64,000 bases of DNA from Auriscalpium vulgare (lineage: Eukaryota; Basidiomycota; Agaricomycetes; Russulales; Auriscalpiaceae). Shown piece after piece: positions 1-10,007 of this stretch. Position 1 is the stretch's first letter. The number at the start of each line of letters is the position of its first letter. A model generated the notes under the pieces. It had not been told where the DNA came from, made no database searches, and saw only the letters and a list, made by a program, of their open reading frames with translations. The DNA lies in the NCBI GenBank assembly GCA_019915015.1, contig JAHBBC010000026.1:1-64000 (forward strand), given 5' to 3'. A program made the position numbers and the translations under genes.

Positions 1-210
1 CTTACTTTAGCTTACTTTAGCTTACTTTAGCTTACTTTAGCTTACTTTAGCTTACTTTAGCTTACTTTAGCTTACTTTAGCTTACTTTAGCTTACTTTAG
101 CTTACTTTAGCTTACTTTAGCTTACTTTAGCTTACTTTAGCTTACTTTAGCTTACTTTAGCTTACTTTAGCTTACTTTAGCTTACTTTAGCTTACTTTAG
201 CTTACTTTAG
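1..210. repeat. 10-bp satellite, 21 perfect copies
   Basis: Twenty-one uninterrupted identical copies of CTTACTTTAG open the window, so the array may extend to the left. The complementary strand (CTAAAGTAAG) is not G-rich, so this does not look like a normal telomere repeat. The perfect identity suggests recent slippage expansion or continuing homogenisation. No gene is visible in the following 300 bases apart from the short telomere-like tract at 290-310. Confidence 0.97.
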
Positions 211-289
211 TCTATAAGCACTGCTAACTTATTAGGGTCTATTTTAGATCAGGGTTGAAAGGTACCGCTACAAAACCCAATATTCTAAT

Positions 290-310
290 GGGGTTTAGGG
301 TTTAGGGTTT
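290..310 (+). repeat. Short TTTAGGG telomere-like tract
   Basis: About three units of the 7-mer TTTAGGG occur on the plus strand. The G-rich strand points into the window, which is the wrong orientation for a chromosome end at the left edge, so this is an interstitial tract. A matching CCCTAAA tract lies just beyond the large satellite at about 54.98 kb. Confidence 0.75.
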
Positions 311-544
311 GACCAGCGGCCAGACCAACCGACAGATGCTCCCTACGACCAAGCAGAGTCGGTGGAACCCTTCATCATATCTTTTCCCAGAGGAAACGCG
401 CGGATGCCCGTTGGTCTTTCCCATCCAAGATGGCATGGGAGATTGCACAATGGGCTAAGCTTCGCGGCTCGACTTCCACCGCACTGACTGACCTCTTGAG
501 CATTGATGGGGTGCGTTGACAGTTCTTGCGCGCAATGCGCAACT

Positions 545-2110
545 CTAACAGCGGATGCAGGTGTCCAATGCGCCGCAGCTGCCATTCAAAAACGCGAACG
601 AACTGAAGGCCATCATAGACCGCCAGCTTCCCACACGGCCGACGTTCAAGCACGATAGGATCCAAGTCGGCGGTGAGAGATATGACTTCTATTACCGGGA
701 TACCTCGAATGCATCAAGGCGTTGTACAGTGACCCAGATTTCACGCCGTACATGACATTTGCCCCAGAGAGCCACTACGCCGACCGCGACCAGATGGTTC
801 GGGTTTACAACCAAATGCACACAGGAAAATGGTGGTGGCGCGTGCAGGTAAGCCTTTCGTGCAGTCCCAGCCGCCAAGCAGTCTGATTCACCGTCTCCCG
901 GCGCATACTTGAGGCCATGCAACCCAGTGCAACCTTTGTTCCTTTGATTGTATCGATGGATGGCACCCAATTGACGCAGTTTCGAAACAAATCAGCGTAC
1001 CCTATCTATCTCACGATAGGGAACATCCCCAAGGAGATCCGCAGGAAACCATTTTGCCGCTGACAAGCCCCGTCCCGCGCTGGGAGGGGATCTCGACTGT
1101 CTTTTCGCATTTTCGACCAAGTCCTTGGTCACGTGACCTCGGCCTTCCTGCGCCATGATCGGAACACCCCGCCGACTCCCCACGCTGCTCGCACCACGCG
1201 CCTGAACACACACCCAGTCGCCACACGCTTGCCAGCACAGCATTTCCCACGCCCGTCACAACCCATCAGATTTCCATCAGACTCGCACAGCCTGGTCGCA
1301 CTACAGCCAAGCTCGGCGCTCCGCAGCTCCGGAGCTCTCACGCCATCCGAGTACTGCCTCAGTAGCCCATTGTCCGCTCGCCCATTGTCCGCCGCACTCG
1401 CACAATTTCATGAGGACAAAGACGCGTTCTACCTGGCCGGCGCGGTGCAGAGCTTCGAGCTCCCGAAGCTGCACTCTATGCTGCACTACTCGGAGGCCAT
1501 CAAGCTGTTCGGCACTACGGATAATTACAACCCAGAGTACGCCGAGCGCCTCCACATTGACCTGTGGAAGGATGCCTATATCGCCACCAATCACAACGAC
1601 AAATATCCTCAAATGATGAAATGGCTGCTCCGCCGGGAGAAAATCATGCGCCACAATGTATTCATCAAGTGGCTGCTGAGCGGGATGCGAGCTATCGGCG
1701 ACCTCAAGCGCGTTCAAATTCCGCAGCAATTGTGGATCAAACTCACCAAAAACCCAAGTGTGAAGGGTGTCTCATTTGCCAATGTTGCCACGCGATATGG
1801 CGCCGAAATGTTCAAAAATGATTTGGCCTGGTATATTGTCCAGTGGAACAACCCGACTTGGACGCCGGCCCGCGTCAAATGTATTGCGGCTGATTACACT
1901 GTCTTTTGGCTCAGTGGCAGCATTCCACAAGGTGAAGTTCTGGCATCCTGATGCCCAGGGCCGCGACGACGTGCCCCAGACTTTGGATTGCATCTATGCT
2001 CGCCCAGAGTATCGTGACACGCGGCGGTCGCTCCAGGAGGGACGATTTGACACGGCGCTGATTGATGATCGTGCGGTTGATGAGGACGAGTCACCGATTC
2101 ATGGTACTGC
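545..2110 (+). pseudogene. Plavaka-type transposase relic, N-terminal and central parts
   Basis: Degenerate transposase of the Plavaka group (CMC-type cut-and-paste elements of basidiomycetes). Recognisable pieces in order are: LPFKNANELKAIID near 570; DPDFTPYMTFAPESHYAD and KWWWRVQ at about 745-850; MDGTQLTQFRNKSAYPIYLT at about 957-1015; then LPKLHSMLHYSEAIKLFG and TTDNYNPEYAERLHIDLWKD at about 1460-1575, and AFHKVKFW near 1925. The frame shifts near 700 and again near 1910. The segment from about 1060 to 1400 has no family similarity that I can see, so the catalytic middle is missing or replaced. Family assignment rests on remembered Plavaka sequence patterns. The open stretch 1133-1951 is only one frame of this relic and its first 90 codons look like noise. 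Confidence 0.8.
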
Positions 2111-3060
2111 ATTCACCATTCAAATGAGTTTCTCCGGTTGCTAATGGCCATCACGATGTTCAGGGTTCCGGGCAGTACAGGTCAGAATAGTTTTCTCGAT
2201 GTCGCAGACTGCCGTGGATATACAGAGGCCTGGAGTGGTCCGCTCAAAAAAGGCAATTATTGATGCCATCAGTGGCGGGACCCCGGGCACTACAGATGTG
2301 TCATGTACCTTCCCAATGCAGAAGTACAGAGTTCCAGCCAAGTTAATCCCCTTATCGGGTGGTATGGCAGAGTCGCACATGCTCAGTAACTTGGTATTGC
2401 TGTTCCAAGCTTTGAATTTGATCCGAGCTTGAGGAGGGAGATGCACGTCCGATATCACGTGACCACCTCGGAATTAGACTCTGGTGTTTCAGTGTGGCAA
2501 TACATTTTCCGTCTTATTCTGAAGGGTTAGGAATACATTGCACCTCCAGATTTCGGAAGCCTGAGCATACTATGCCTTCCACTCAGTGCTCCCTCCTTGT
2601 TTTATTCTACACACCAATTGCCTCCTAACTCCGCGCTAACTCCGACGTTGCCTCTGCTGCCCGCGCAGCATGATCCTGTGCACTGCAATAATTGTTTGCC
2701 AACACCGGGCTACTACTTGCATATCTCCCCGCACACTTGTGCTATCTCATTGCTTTCTGTCATATAAATTCTTCATAAGTCGGAATAGGAGTTAGTAAGC
2801 GGCGAGTGCTTTGGCAACCTCGGAGTTGTGCCAGTCCGCACAAGTATACCATTCTCCCGGCATTTTCAGGTGCATTATATAAAATGGTTCAGATGTATGG
2901 TACAATGAGCAGATAGAGAAAATCAAACATACCAGGACGCGGAGAACAGGTCCGACTCTTAACTCCGAGTCTGAATCCCCAAGAGGGAGGTATTACTTAC
3001 CATGCTCTCGTTATGCACATTTTCTGCACTGCTCTTGTGATCTACAGCCTCTTTGTTCCA
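2111..3060. other. Non-coding stretch within the Plavaka relic
   Basis: No convincing gene is seen. A 77-codon open frame at 2199-2432 has no recognisable motif. The segment around 2750-2830 is an imperfect older copy of 3465-3545: both contain the string GTCGGAATAGGAGTTA and end near GTCCGCACAAG. A tandem duplication of about 700 bp, since diverged, therefore lies here between the two halves of the Plavaka relic. Confidence 0.5.
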
Positions 3061-3061
3061 T

Positions 3062-3390
3062 GTTTTGTTCTACACAACCAGAATTGCCACAAGCTCTGGT
3101 CCGACACTTTGATCCGACTCTGGTCCGACACTTTGATCCGACTCTGGTCCGACACTTTGATCCGACTCTGGTCCGACTTTGGTCCGACACTCTGGTCCGA
3201 CCCTTCCGGTCCAACTCCGACTCCAACTCTGCCTCTGCCGCCCGCAACATAATCATGTTTTGTTCTACACAACCAGAATTGCCACAAGCTCTGGTCAGAC
3301 ACTTTGATCCGACTCTGGTCCGACTCTGGTCCGACCCTTCCGGTCCAACACCGACTCCAACTCTGCCTCTGCCGCCCGCAACATAAGTCT
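3062..3390. repeat. Nested tandem repeat with TGGTCCGACACTTTGATCCG units
   Basis: A 24-bp unit (CTCTGGTCCGACACTTTGATCCGA, read as two overlapping halves) is repeated about four times from 3093. The whole block is then duplicated from about 3257 with its flank, which starts TTTTGTTCTACACAACCAG. All frames stay open through it, giving low-complexity translations that are not genes. It has GGTCCGAC half-motifs but not the dispersed GTCCGTCC palindrome found later in the window. Confidence 0.85.
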
Positions 3391-3879
3391 GCAAACTCCG
3401 TCCATTGTCAGCCCGGATACGTGTCCGCTTCACCTCGCACATGCTCCATACCATTGTTCTTCTGTCATTTCAATTCTTCAAATGTCGGAATAGGAGTTAT
3501 GCACTTTGCAATGTTGGATGGTCCGCACAAGTCCACTCTTGAGCTCCCGATATTGTCGGTTGCATGATACAGGCCGCAATTGTAATTCCGAGTTATGCAG
3601 ATGGAGAATGAACACACCAAGTGCACTCTACGGAATGAACATTAAGTCCGACTTTTGGCAATTTGGCCCCACAGGTTGGTCTGCTTCTTTCACCCTCCTT
3701 CAACACATTCATCATGTGTATCATTTGTATCCTTTACTATTTACTGCCCCGTCAGCTTTGGCTACAAGTGCTCATCACTGGATATTGATCTATCATTATA
3801 TATTATCTGACTAATACAGGTAGGAGTTCAGGGGGACAGGGTGAGCCGAGCCTGCCGGGACCTCTCGATCGAAGCTGAC
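3391..3879. other. Non-coding stretch
   Basis: No gene is recognised. The left part (3465-3545) is the younger partner of the diverged duplication described for 2750-2830. The rest is AT-richer than its neighbours and holds only short chance frames. Confidence 0.5.
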
Positions 3880-4210
3880 CACTCCAGGCCTCCGTATGGA
3901 GACGGGGTTCAAGGGCGTTGATCCTACCAGGAAGCCTCCGAAACACCTCGCCTATGTGGAATGGTTCACCAAGTTCCGCCCTACTGCCGACAACAACCAC
4001 AACATGTACAGAGTATCGCGTGCAGTGGAGGCGGATCAGCGTATGATCAGCATAGTGCCGGTGGAGCGGCTGCAGAGGAGCATCCATATGCTGCCCGTTT
4101 TTGGAGCGGAGGTCCCTCGGGAGTGGAAGAGTTCCACAGTGCTCGATAGAGCAGCACAATTTTACTTAAATTGCTTTACGGATCGCACGATGTACATTAC
4201 GCTTTACTGA
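3880..4210 (+). pseudogene. Plavaka transposase relic, C-terminal part
   Basis: The frame at 3896-4210 reads PPKHLAYVEWFTKFRPTADN, then VERLQRSIHMLPVFG, PREWKSSTVLDRA and FTDRTMYITLY before TGA at 4208-4210. This is the characteristic end of Plavaka transposases. The same ending occurs on the minus strand at 42206-42550. It is probably the 3' end of the element whose 5' part is at 545-2110, separated by the repeats between them. Its last codons overlap the end of the TET/JBP-like gene on the other strand by 14 bp. Confidence 0.75.
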
Positions 4211-6024
4211 AGGAACGCATGTCTTTCTCGAGCTCAGACACCTTTGAGAAGAGCCCCAGCTTCTCCCTCCAACGGCCCGCAGCCTCAGTCTTGAACTTCT
4301 GCGCGAGCGAGGGGTCTTCATTCTGCATCGTGGCCTCGGTTCGCAGGCCGTAGGTCCACCAACGGACCAGCGAGCCCGCGAAATGCTGAGTGAATGATTG
4401 GCGTGTTTCCCCCGGTTGAATGGCCGTGTTTGAGTGGGTAAGGATGGCCGAAGGAATTAAAATGGTAGAACCTGGCGGGAACTCAATGAGGAGCTTGAGA
4501 TCCCAGAGTATGAGATGGCCCCCTAGCTTGTAGTTGAAGTTCCCAAGGGCCGTAATCGCGCACCAGCCGTACGGCACGTTGCGAGAATCACGGTGCGGAA
4601 TGGTGGCCGCCCTCGGGCCAAAGTTAAACGTTGCGGCGGGGAAGATGCTGTTCTGGAATGGCTTCTCCAACGTGGGGTTGTCCTTCTGGATGTCGACGAG
4701 AACCTTGTCGAGATGCTGGTACATGAGGGGAGCGCCAGTGAAGACACCAGCTGCACAAGTCGTCAGATGATTGCTAGCCATGGCTATAACGGCGCACGCA
4801 CCGTTTGCCTGGCCTGCATACCGCACGAACGAGGGGTGGCGCACGAGGCGATCCAGCGCCCGCTTGTGGTTGACGTTGTTGATCGGGATGTTGAACGGCG
4901 TCTGTCGCGACAGCAAATTAGCTCGGAGAAACGAGCGACTTGTCAGTGACGCACCTTGGGCCCGCCGCCGAAGGAGAAGCCTGTGCTCAGCGTAGGATAT
5001 TGGCCTCTGCCATTCCCGTGCTGGGCCGCAGTCAGCTTGCATTCTTTCCGGACCTCGTCCATGGCCGCGCTCGCGTCCGGGGCAAGGTCCTTGTACCCGG
5101 GATCTCTCTTCGGCGCGCAAATCAGGCGCGCAATGACGCGCTGATCGCGGTCGACAATGACGTGGCTGTCACTAGCCATACCCATCAGCTGGTGAGCCGG
5201 TATGAGAACGTGTCTGCTTACTCGCCATCCCAGGCTTTGAGACCGAAGGTGGGATCTTGAAGGAGTATTCTGGCATCGACAACGGTGCCCTTGTAGGGAA
5301 CGGCGGCTGGCGCAATGCCCTGCGCTTTGGCGACGAATGCCCCTTTGGCAGCAGGGAGTAGTTCGGAGTCCTGGGTGGTGGCCGTGGCGGACGGCCGTCC
5401 GTACTTTTTGATGATGCGTGCGGTCGGCCTGGGGAGGGCGGACGGGCTGAACGCTCGTTCAGCCTTGCGCTTCTCGCAGCGGACCTTGCGCCTGTAGAAA
5501 TGGGCCGGTTTTTCGTCGTGTCGCGGACCGTCGGCGGCGCGGAACGCGCTGGTGATGGCGGGTGGCGCCTTGGCGTGGCGACGGTCGCGGGGCATGGCCT
5601 GTGGGCCGACGACGTCGGTGAGCAGGTTTGGATTGGGCGAAGGCAGGGCGGCGAGGGCGGCAGAAGGGCGCGTAGTGGCTGGCATCGTTCGTGGACTGTC
5701 GACGGCGCCGAGCATGCTGGCGGGGTCCGAGGGCGCCGCAGGGCAGGGAGGCGCGGCGGTGGAGCTATCACGCGGGGTCGGCGTCGCAGGTGGCGGGTTG
5801 GGTGTGGGGTAGCCTTCATCAACTATGGCTTGAAATAGGTCTTCAACGTTGAACGCGTCCGCCGCTCCAGAGTCGGCCGCTGCGTCGGCGTCGAGAGGGA
5901 ACGTGTTGCGGATGGCCGCGGCGAGGTCGAACGAGAGCGGTGCCTGGTATATACTGTATGGGGAGTATTCTTTTTTGGAGCGAAGCTGGTCGCCGGTTAG
6001 TAAGGGCAAAAGATGAGCAGCAGC
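4197..6024 (-). CDS. TET/JBP-like 2-oxoglutarate/Fe(II) dioxygenase
   Basis: Predicted nucleic-acid base dioxygenase of the TET/JBP superfamily, which oxidises 5-methylpyrimidines. The C-terminal domain holds NFGPRAATIPHRDSRNVPYG (the HxD iron ligands, about 4590), GGHLILWDLKLLIEFPPGST, the distal iron histidine in ILTHSN, and the 2-oxoglutarate arginine in GETRQSFTQ. Three exons are clear: about 6024-5220 (low-complexity N-terminus, Pro/Ala-rich with basic patches), then an exon holding SHVIVDRDQRVIARLI and YPTLSTGFSFGGGP, then about 4921-4197 ending TAA. Splicing GTAAGC..GGCTAG and GTGCGT..CGACAG keeps frame throughout. No ATG is found in the first exon before an upstream stop, so at least one 5' exon is unresolved. 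All catalytic residues are present and I saw no frameshift in the domain. It is convergent with the Plavaka relic and overlaps it by 14 bp. Confidence 0.85.
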
Positions 6025-6104
6025 AGGCTAGACGAACCATTGTTGAGTAAGTCGCAGCTCGCGCCTCGGTTGCGCCTCGCTTTGCGTCGGATTGAGAGGC
6101 CTGA

Positions 6105-6345
6105 AGAAGAAGTAGGTTAGCAAGATGTTGAGAGCACGGAACAGGAGCCAAGAGACGCCAGGAGTGGCATCATGCAAGGCAAAGAGAGCACTTTCCTTGC
6201 TGCCCTTCGCTGCTTTATGCTGCGTCTCGAAGCCTGTTGAAGAAAAGAGTAGGTCAGCAAACGCGTCGCAAGTGCGGGACGGGTGCCAAGAGACGCCAGG
6301 AGTGGCGTCATGCAAGGCCAAGAGGGGACTTTCCTTTCCACAGGG
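6105..6345. repeat. Imperfect tandem duplication, about 130 bp x 2
   Basis: The segment containing CCAAGAGACGCCAGGAGTGG with CATGCAAGGC and ACTTTCCTT occurs at about 6150-6190 and again at about 6289-6340. Upstream halves match too (GCCTGAAGAAGAAGTAGGTTAG against GCCTGTTGAAG..GTAGGTCAG). It lies in the presumed 5' flank of the TET/JBP-like gene, so a promoter or 5' exon may be included. Nothing else is seen between 6025 and 6518. Confidence 0.75.
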
Positions 6346-6518
6346 CCTTGCCAGTGCGCGTAGCGAGGAGGCTGTGGGAGAGGTGAAGGAGGGGAGCCGG
6401 GTGTTCGTTGATCGCGACGCGTGAAGCGTGACACATGATGTGTGACTGCGGATGGAGACGCGACACGGAGGCTTTCTCCCTCGCGCCTCTCCATCTTCCC
6501 ACCCAGGCGCCTCCCGCC

Positions 6519-7405
6519 ATGGCCCATCATATTCTTCAAGCCAACGTCAATATTTTCCTGGGCGAGCCTGGCGAATATGTGCCTAAGCCGCGCGCCTGCC
6601 TGCACAGATGCTGACTTGTGTCTTTCCTGTAGGTCATCGACCTCCCGCAGCTACGCGATGCGTGGTGGGTAGCTCACATTGTACCTGCCGCCTCGACGAA
6701 CGCCGGCTCCACCTTCGTCGCAACAGGCGGCACTTTCCAGTCCACGGACAGCCCCGCTCCGCCATTCGGGCCTCCCTTTAACGGCGCAGCGAACTTCGCC
6801 ACCACGGCCTTCTCCCCCGCCTTCCCCGCTGCTGCGTTTGACCCCACCTCCGCCTTCCCCGCTGCTGCGTTTGACCCCACCTCCTCCTCCAACTCCGTCG
6901 CGAGCAACCCCGGGGCGTCACGCCCGGCGTCGCGCCCCTCGTGCATCCTACTCCAACCGTCGCCGCCCCCATACCCACGCCGCTCTTCTCCGAGTCCGCC
7001 GGCGCCTTTCTCACAGGCGCTCTTCCCGAAGCGGCTGCGAGCGCAGCACCGTTCATCACCACCACCGCGCTCTTCGTCGCCAACTCGCCAGTGACCTACG
7101 GTGCCCCACCATCCAGTGGCCCGAGGACGCCTCCACCGTCCCCAGCACAGACCCCTGCGCCATCCCCCGCACTCGCCTTGGTCACAACCGCTGCAGCGGG
7201 CACATTGGTTGTGGACGACGACAGCGTGCCGTTCCGGCCGCTCACCCCCGCGCCAGTGCACAGGCGCGCGCGGGCACGTCGCGGGGGCTCACCGCCTCCC
7301 CCGGTGCCTCCAGTCGGCGCCGTCCCGCGGCCGCCTCCAATGAGCCCGTTCGGCGGCGCTAACGCGTTCGTTGTGGAGGACGCTGTGGATGACCTGGCCA
7401 TTTGA
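6519..7405 (+). CDS. Unrecognised Pro/Ala/Ser-rich protein with one apparent frameshift
   Basis: The ATG at 6519 lies in a good context (CCGCCATGG). Exon 1 encodes MAHHILQANVNIFLGEPGEY. An intron from GTGCCT at 6579 to TGTAG at 6632 leads to VIDLPQLRDAWWVAHIVPAA, followed by low-complexity sequence with two copies of a 27-bp unit encoding FPAAAFDPTS. Around 6910 the plausible frame moves by one base at a CCCCGGGG run, into a frame reading PLVHPTPTVAAPIPTPLF that stays open to TGA at 7403-7405 and ends FVVEDAVDDLAI. Three frames are open here because of the composition, so the model is uncertain. I recognise no domain. Confidence 0.35.
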
Positions 7406-7865
7406 AGAAAATTTGGTATGTGGCTTGCTGGTTGGGTCGCTCATACCGTCGTCTAACTGCCTGCTTTCACCGCTTAGCGTTTGGACACAGTCTCATTGAG
7501 TTGTTACTTGCGTCCCACCACGACTTGTTTGCGTTGCTCATACCCTTGTCTCACTGCTTGCCTTCACTGCTTTGCTTTCGGAGAATTTCTTGTTTGCTTG
7601 TTACTTGCGTCTCACCATGAATATGTTGCTGACATAGCTTGATTGTACTTACACAAATAAGACACGATTGGAGCTCCTTTCTCGTCGCGCATGCCTCAAG
7701 AAAGTCTTTCATACTGTAGCTAAAGACAACCGCAATGATCCGGCCCTATTCATTTCCCTCAGCACGACGCGGGCTGCCGAGCACAACGCGGGCTGCCGAG
7801 CACAACGCGGGCTGCCGAGCACAACGCGGGCTGCCGACAAACAACAGCGGTGCACCTTCCTCTTT
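7406..7865. other. Intergenic stretch with an imperfect duplication and a 19-bp repeat
   Basis: An approximately 95-bp imperfect duplication covers about 7430-7620 (GCTCATAC..GTCTCACTGC and TTACTTGCGTC..CACCA recur). From about 7767 to 7838 four head-to-tail copies of a 19-bp unit GCGGGCTGCCGAGCACAAC follow, just beyond the stop of the minus-strand gene that ends at 7866. No gene is seen. Confidence 0.7.
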
Positions 7866-8736
7866 TCACGCCTGCTTCGCCTGGCGGGCACGCTTGCGCT
7901 GGCGAGGCGTGCAATCCGCAGGCGCCGGGTTCGACAGCGCGGCCTCCGAAAGTCTGAGGGATGAAGTGAGCTAAGAGGCGGCAGAGATATGCAAAGAAGG
8001 GCGCACGAAGACGGGTTCGTCATCTCGAAGTACCCAGGACGGCCATCGATGGGCACAAGCTGAGCCTCGGCCGGGCTGAGGAAGAGCAGGCCATCGCTGG
8101 CAGCATACTCGCCCCAGTCCGACGGCGTCCTTGCGCGTGTTCCATCATCGGACGGCGTGGCCTCGCGCGATCCTGATGCTGCGGCCTGCTGCGTGGCGGG
8201 CTGTTCGACTGCAATAGCACGCGCTGCGCAATCAGGGGTGGCGGGATGGTCCATGGCCATGGGTGTGTGCACGGCGGCGGGAGTGGGGCCGTCTGGGCGA
8301 TCGAGGGCCCGCGGTTCGTTTGTGCCAGGAGGAGGGGGCGCGCCCGAGAGGTCGCCTTCGCTGTGGGCGTGCGTGGTATCAGGATCTCGGGGAGCTGGGC
8401 CGCGCGCAGCAGACGGGGCGTTGTCTCCAGGGAGCGCATGTTGGGCGAGTTGGGAGGCACGCACAGCAGCGCTGGCGTCGGCGGTGCCGCCACTATACTT
8501 GGGCTGTGAAGTGACTTGCATGTGCTAGTAAGACACGAGGTCAGAAGAGAGGGTCGCGGTTGAGAGCAGCGCGTACGCACCGTGCCTACACCGCCATCAT
8601 TTGGCCTGAAAGCCACCTCAACCGTGCCGTAACCTGACATGACAACGGCCACATCTTTCAGGGTGTCCTGAACGCCTAATGAGCACGGAAATGGGGGGCA
8701 TGAAGGGGAAGAACGGACGTTGGGCCAGAAAGCCAT
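7866..8736 (-). CDS. Unknown four-exon protein, paralogue of the gene at 19.4 kb
   Basis: Exons placed by eye are 8736-8719 (18 nt, ATG), 8667-8581 (87 nt), 8524-8013 (512 nt) and 7953-7866 (88 nt, TGA), giving 234 codons. Exon 2 encodes DTLKDVAVVMSGYGTVEVAF and ends FRPNDGGVGT. The gene at 19358-20256 has an 87-nt exon 2 encoding DTLQDVNVVVAGHGTVDVVF, flanked by introns in the same phase. Exon 3 is a disordered Ala/Pro-rich region ending in LLFLSPAEAQLVPIDGRPGYF. The last exon is short and basic (TPRQRKRARQAKQA). No known domain is recognised. The shared exon structure supports a real gene family. Function is unknown; the basic tail would suit nuclear localisation, which is inference. Confidence 0.65.
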
Positions 8737-8824
8737 CGAGCAGAGACGAAGGGAGCCGGGGTGTCGGACAGGGCGTCACATTTTGCGCGAGTCGCCTTGT
8801 TCTTATCTCACTCCCTTGTGCCCA

Positions 8825-9846
8825 TCACTCAACTTTCACCATGGAATCACACATCCGCTTCAACGTGGAGGTTGCCCCTAGCAACGTGGAGGTTGCCCCT
8901 AGTCGCGTTGTGGTGTGTGTCGTGCCGTTTGCTTACGATTTCGTTGCGCTGACTTTGTTGCACGCAGGTACTCACGCTGGTGGTGTCTCCTGCCGGGATC
9001 GCGGTCGGGGACTTGCACGGTCTCGCAGCACTCAGCGGATTCGACACGCTTGGGACCGTACAGATTTTTCCAGCGGTAGAGCTTCACCTGTTTCCAATAT
9101 ACGACACTCTTGTCTTCATCCGAGAGCGAAGAGAATGCGGCACCATCGAAAAGCGTGTTTGCAAGTGTCGTCAATGTAGGGCCGCCGCCGCCGATCTGCG
9201 ATGTGCGACGTAGATATATCCCGACCTTTTCGTTCGACGAAGCCCTCAAGCCAACGCAAGGCTTGTCTACCATGATCACAGTGGCGCGCTTTCCCTTGGG
9301 CGGAGCACCTCCCCAGAAAGCTTCCAGCCGGTGGGATTTCGCAGGTGCCGTGCGGGGACATAGAGGGACGTGATCCTTAAAAGCCTTCACTTGGAAAGGC
9401 TGGGTCATTAGCTTCTCTTCCTCGCATCCGGAGCACCAGACATATCGGACATTGTCTTGGTTGAATTGAGCTTGAGCGTCGAGTTCACGAATCTTGGCGA
9501 CAAAGACGTCGTAGCGCCGACGATCTCTTACTGAAAGAGTTGAAGGGGACAGGATAGATGAGTTTGCAGCGCGCGTTCTGATAGACGATGCTGAATTTCC
9601 CACTGCAGCTTTAAGGCTGGGCGCAACACGTGGGCGCTTCGCCTCGATAGCTAGCGAGTCGTTCGAGCGCTTGTGCTTTGTTGGCTTCGACCACTCTGCT
9701 CTCTCCTTCCCATCCCCCAAAGACCTCGAGCTTGCATCCGTTTCACTTCCACTGCCGACCCGCAACTTCTGTTTGACCCAACAACTGCTTTCTGTGCCTT
9801 CTTCAACGTATTCTTGGGACTCGGCGGCCTCTTGAAGATACCCCAT
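8825..9846 (-). CDS. BED-like zinc-finger protein
   Basis: The ATG at 9846 opens a frame to about 8975, with a probable intron from GTGAGT near 8973 to an acceptor near 8904 and a short final exon. The N-terminal third is low-complexity and basic. The middle reads RYVWCSGCEEEKLM..FKDHVPLC, a C-x2-C-x(n)-H-x4-C pattern like BED-type zinc fingers. Downstream are KPCVGL..IYLRRTSQIGGGGPTL and YRWKNLYGPKRVESAECC, a layout that I recall from anonymous agaricomycete proteins with a single zinc finger. It is probably a DNA-binding protein, possibly derived from a transposon. The last exon contains a 20-bp direct duplication. The exact 3' end is uncertain. Confidence 0.6.
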
Positions 9847-10007
9847 ACCTTCGGTGACTGACGACGTGGCGATGGTGCGGCAGCGATATCTTCATTAGAT
9901 GGGGATCTCGACCGAAAATCTGCATTGGAGGATGCAGACGCGAAGTCGGAGGGGGAGTATCGATGAGCATGTAAATGCCATGGGCTCTGTCCTCTACGGG
10001 AGGTGAC

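Noticed and set aside
1..210. Chromosome-end telomere
   Set aside because: Neither strand is G-rich in the usual way, and the nearby TTTAGGG tract points the wrong way for a left end.
1133..1951. A single 272-codon gene
   Set aside because: Its second half is one frame of the Plavaka relic and its first part is unrelated low-complexity sequence; the matching continuation is in another frame.
3011..3454. Repetitive 147-codon minus-strand protein
   Set aside because: It is a translation of the short tandem repeat at 3062-3390 in one of several open frames.
8679..9179. Plus-strand frame with a good ATG context at 8841
   Set aside because: It is antisense to the BED-like gene for most of its length and contains only a duplicated 20-bp segment; no independent support.
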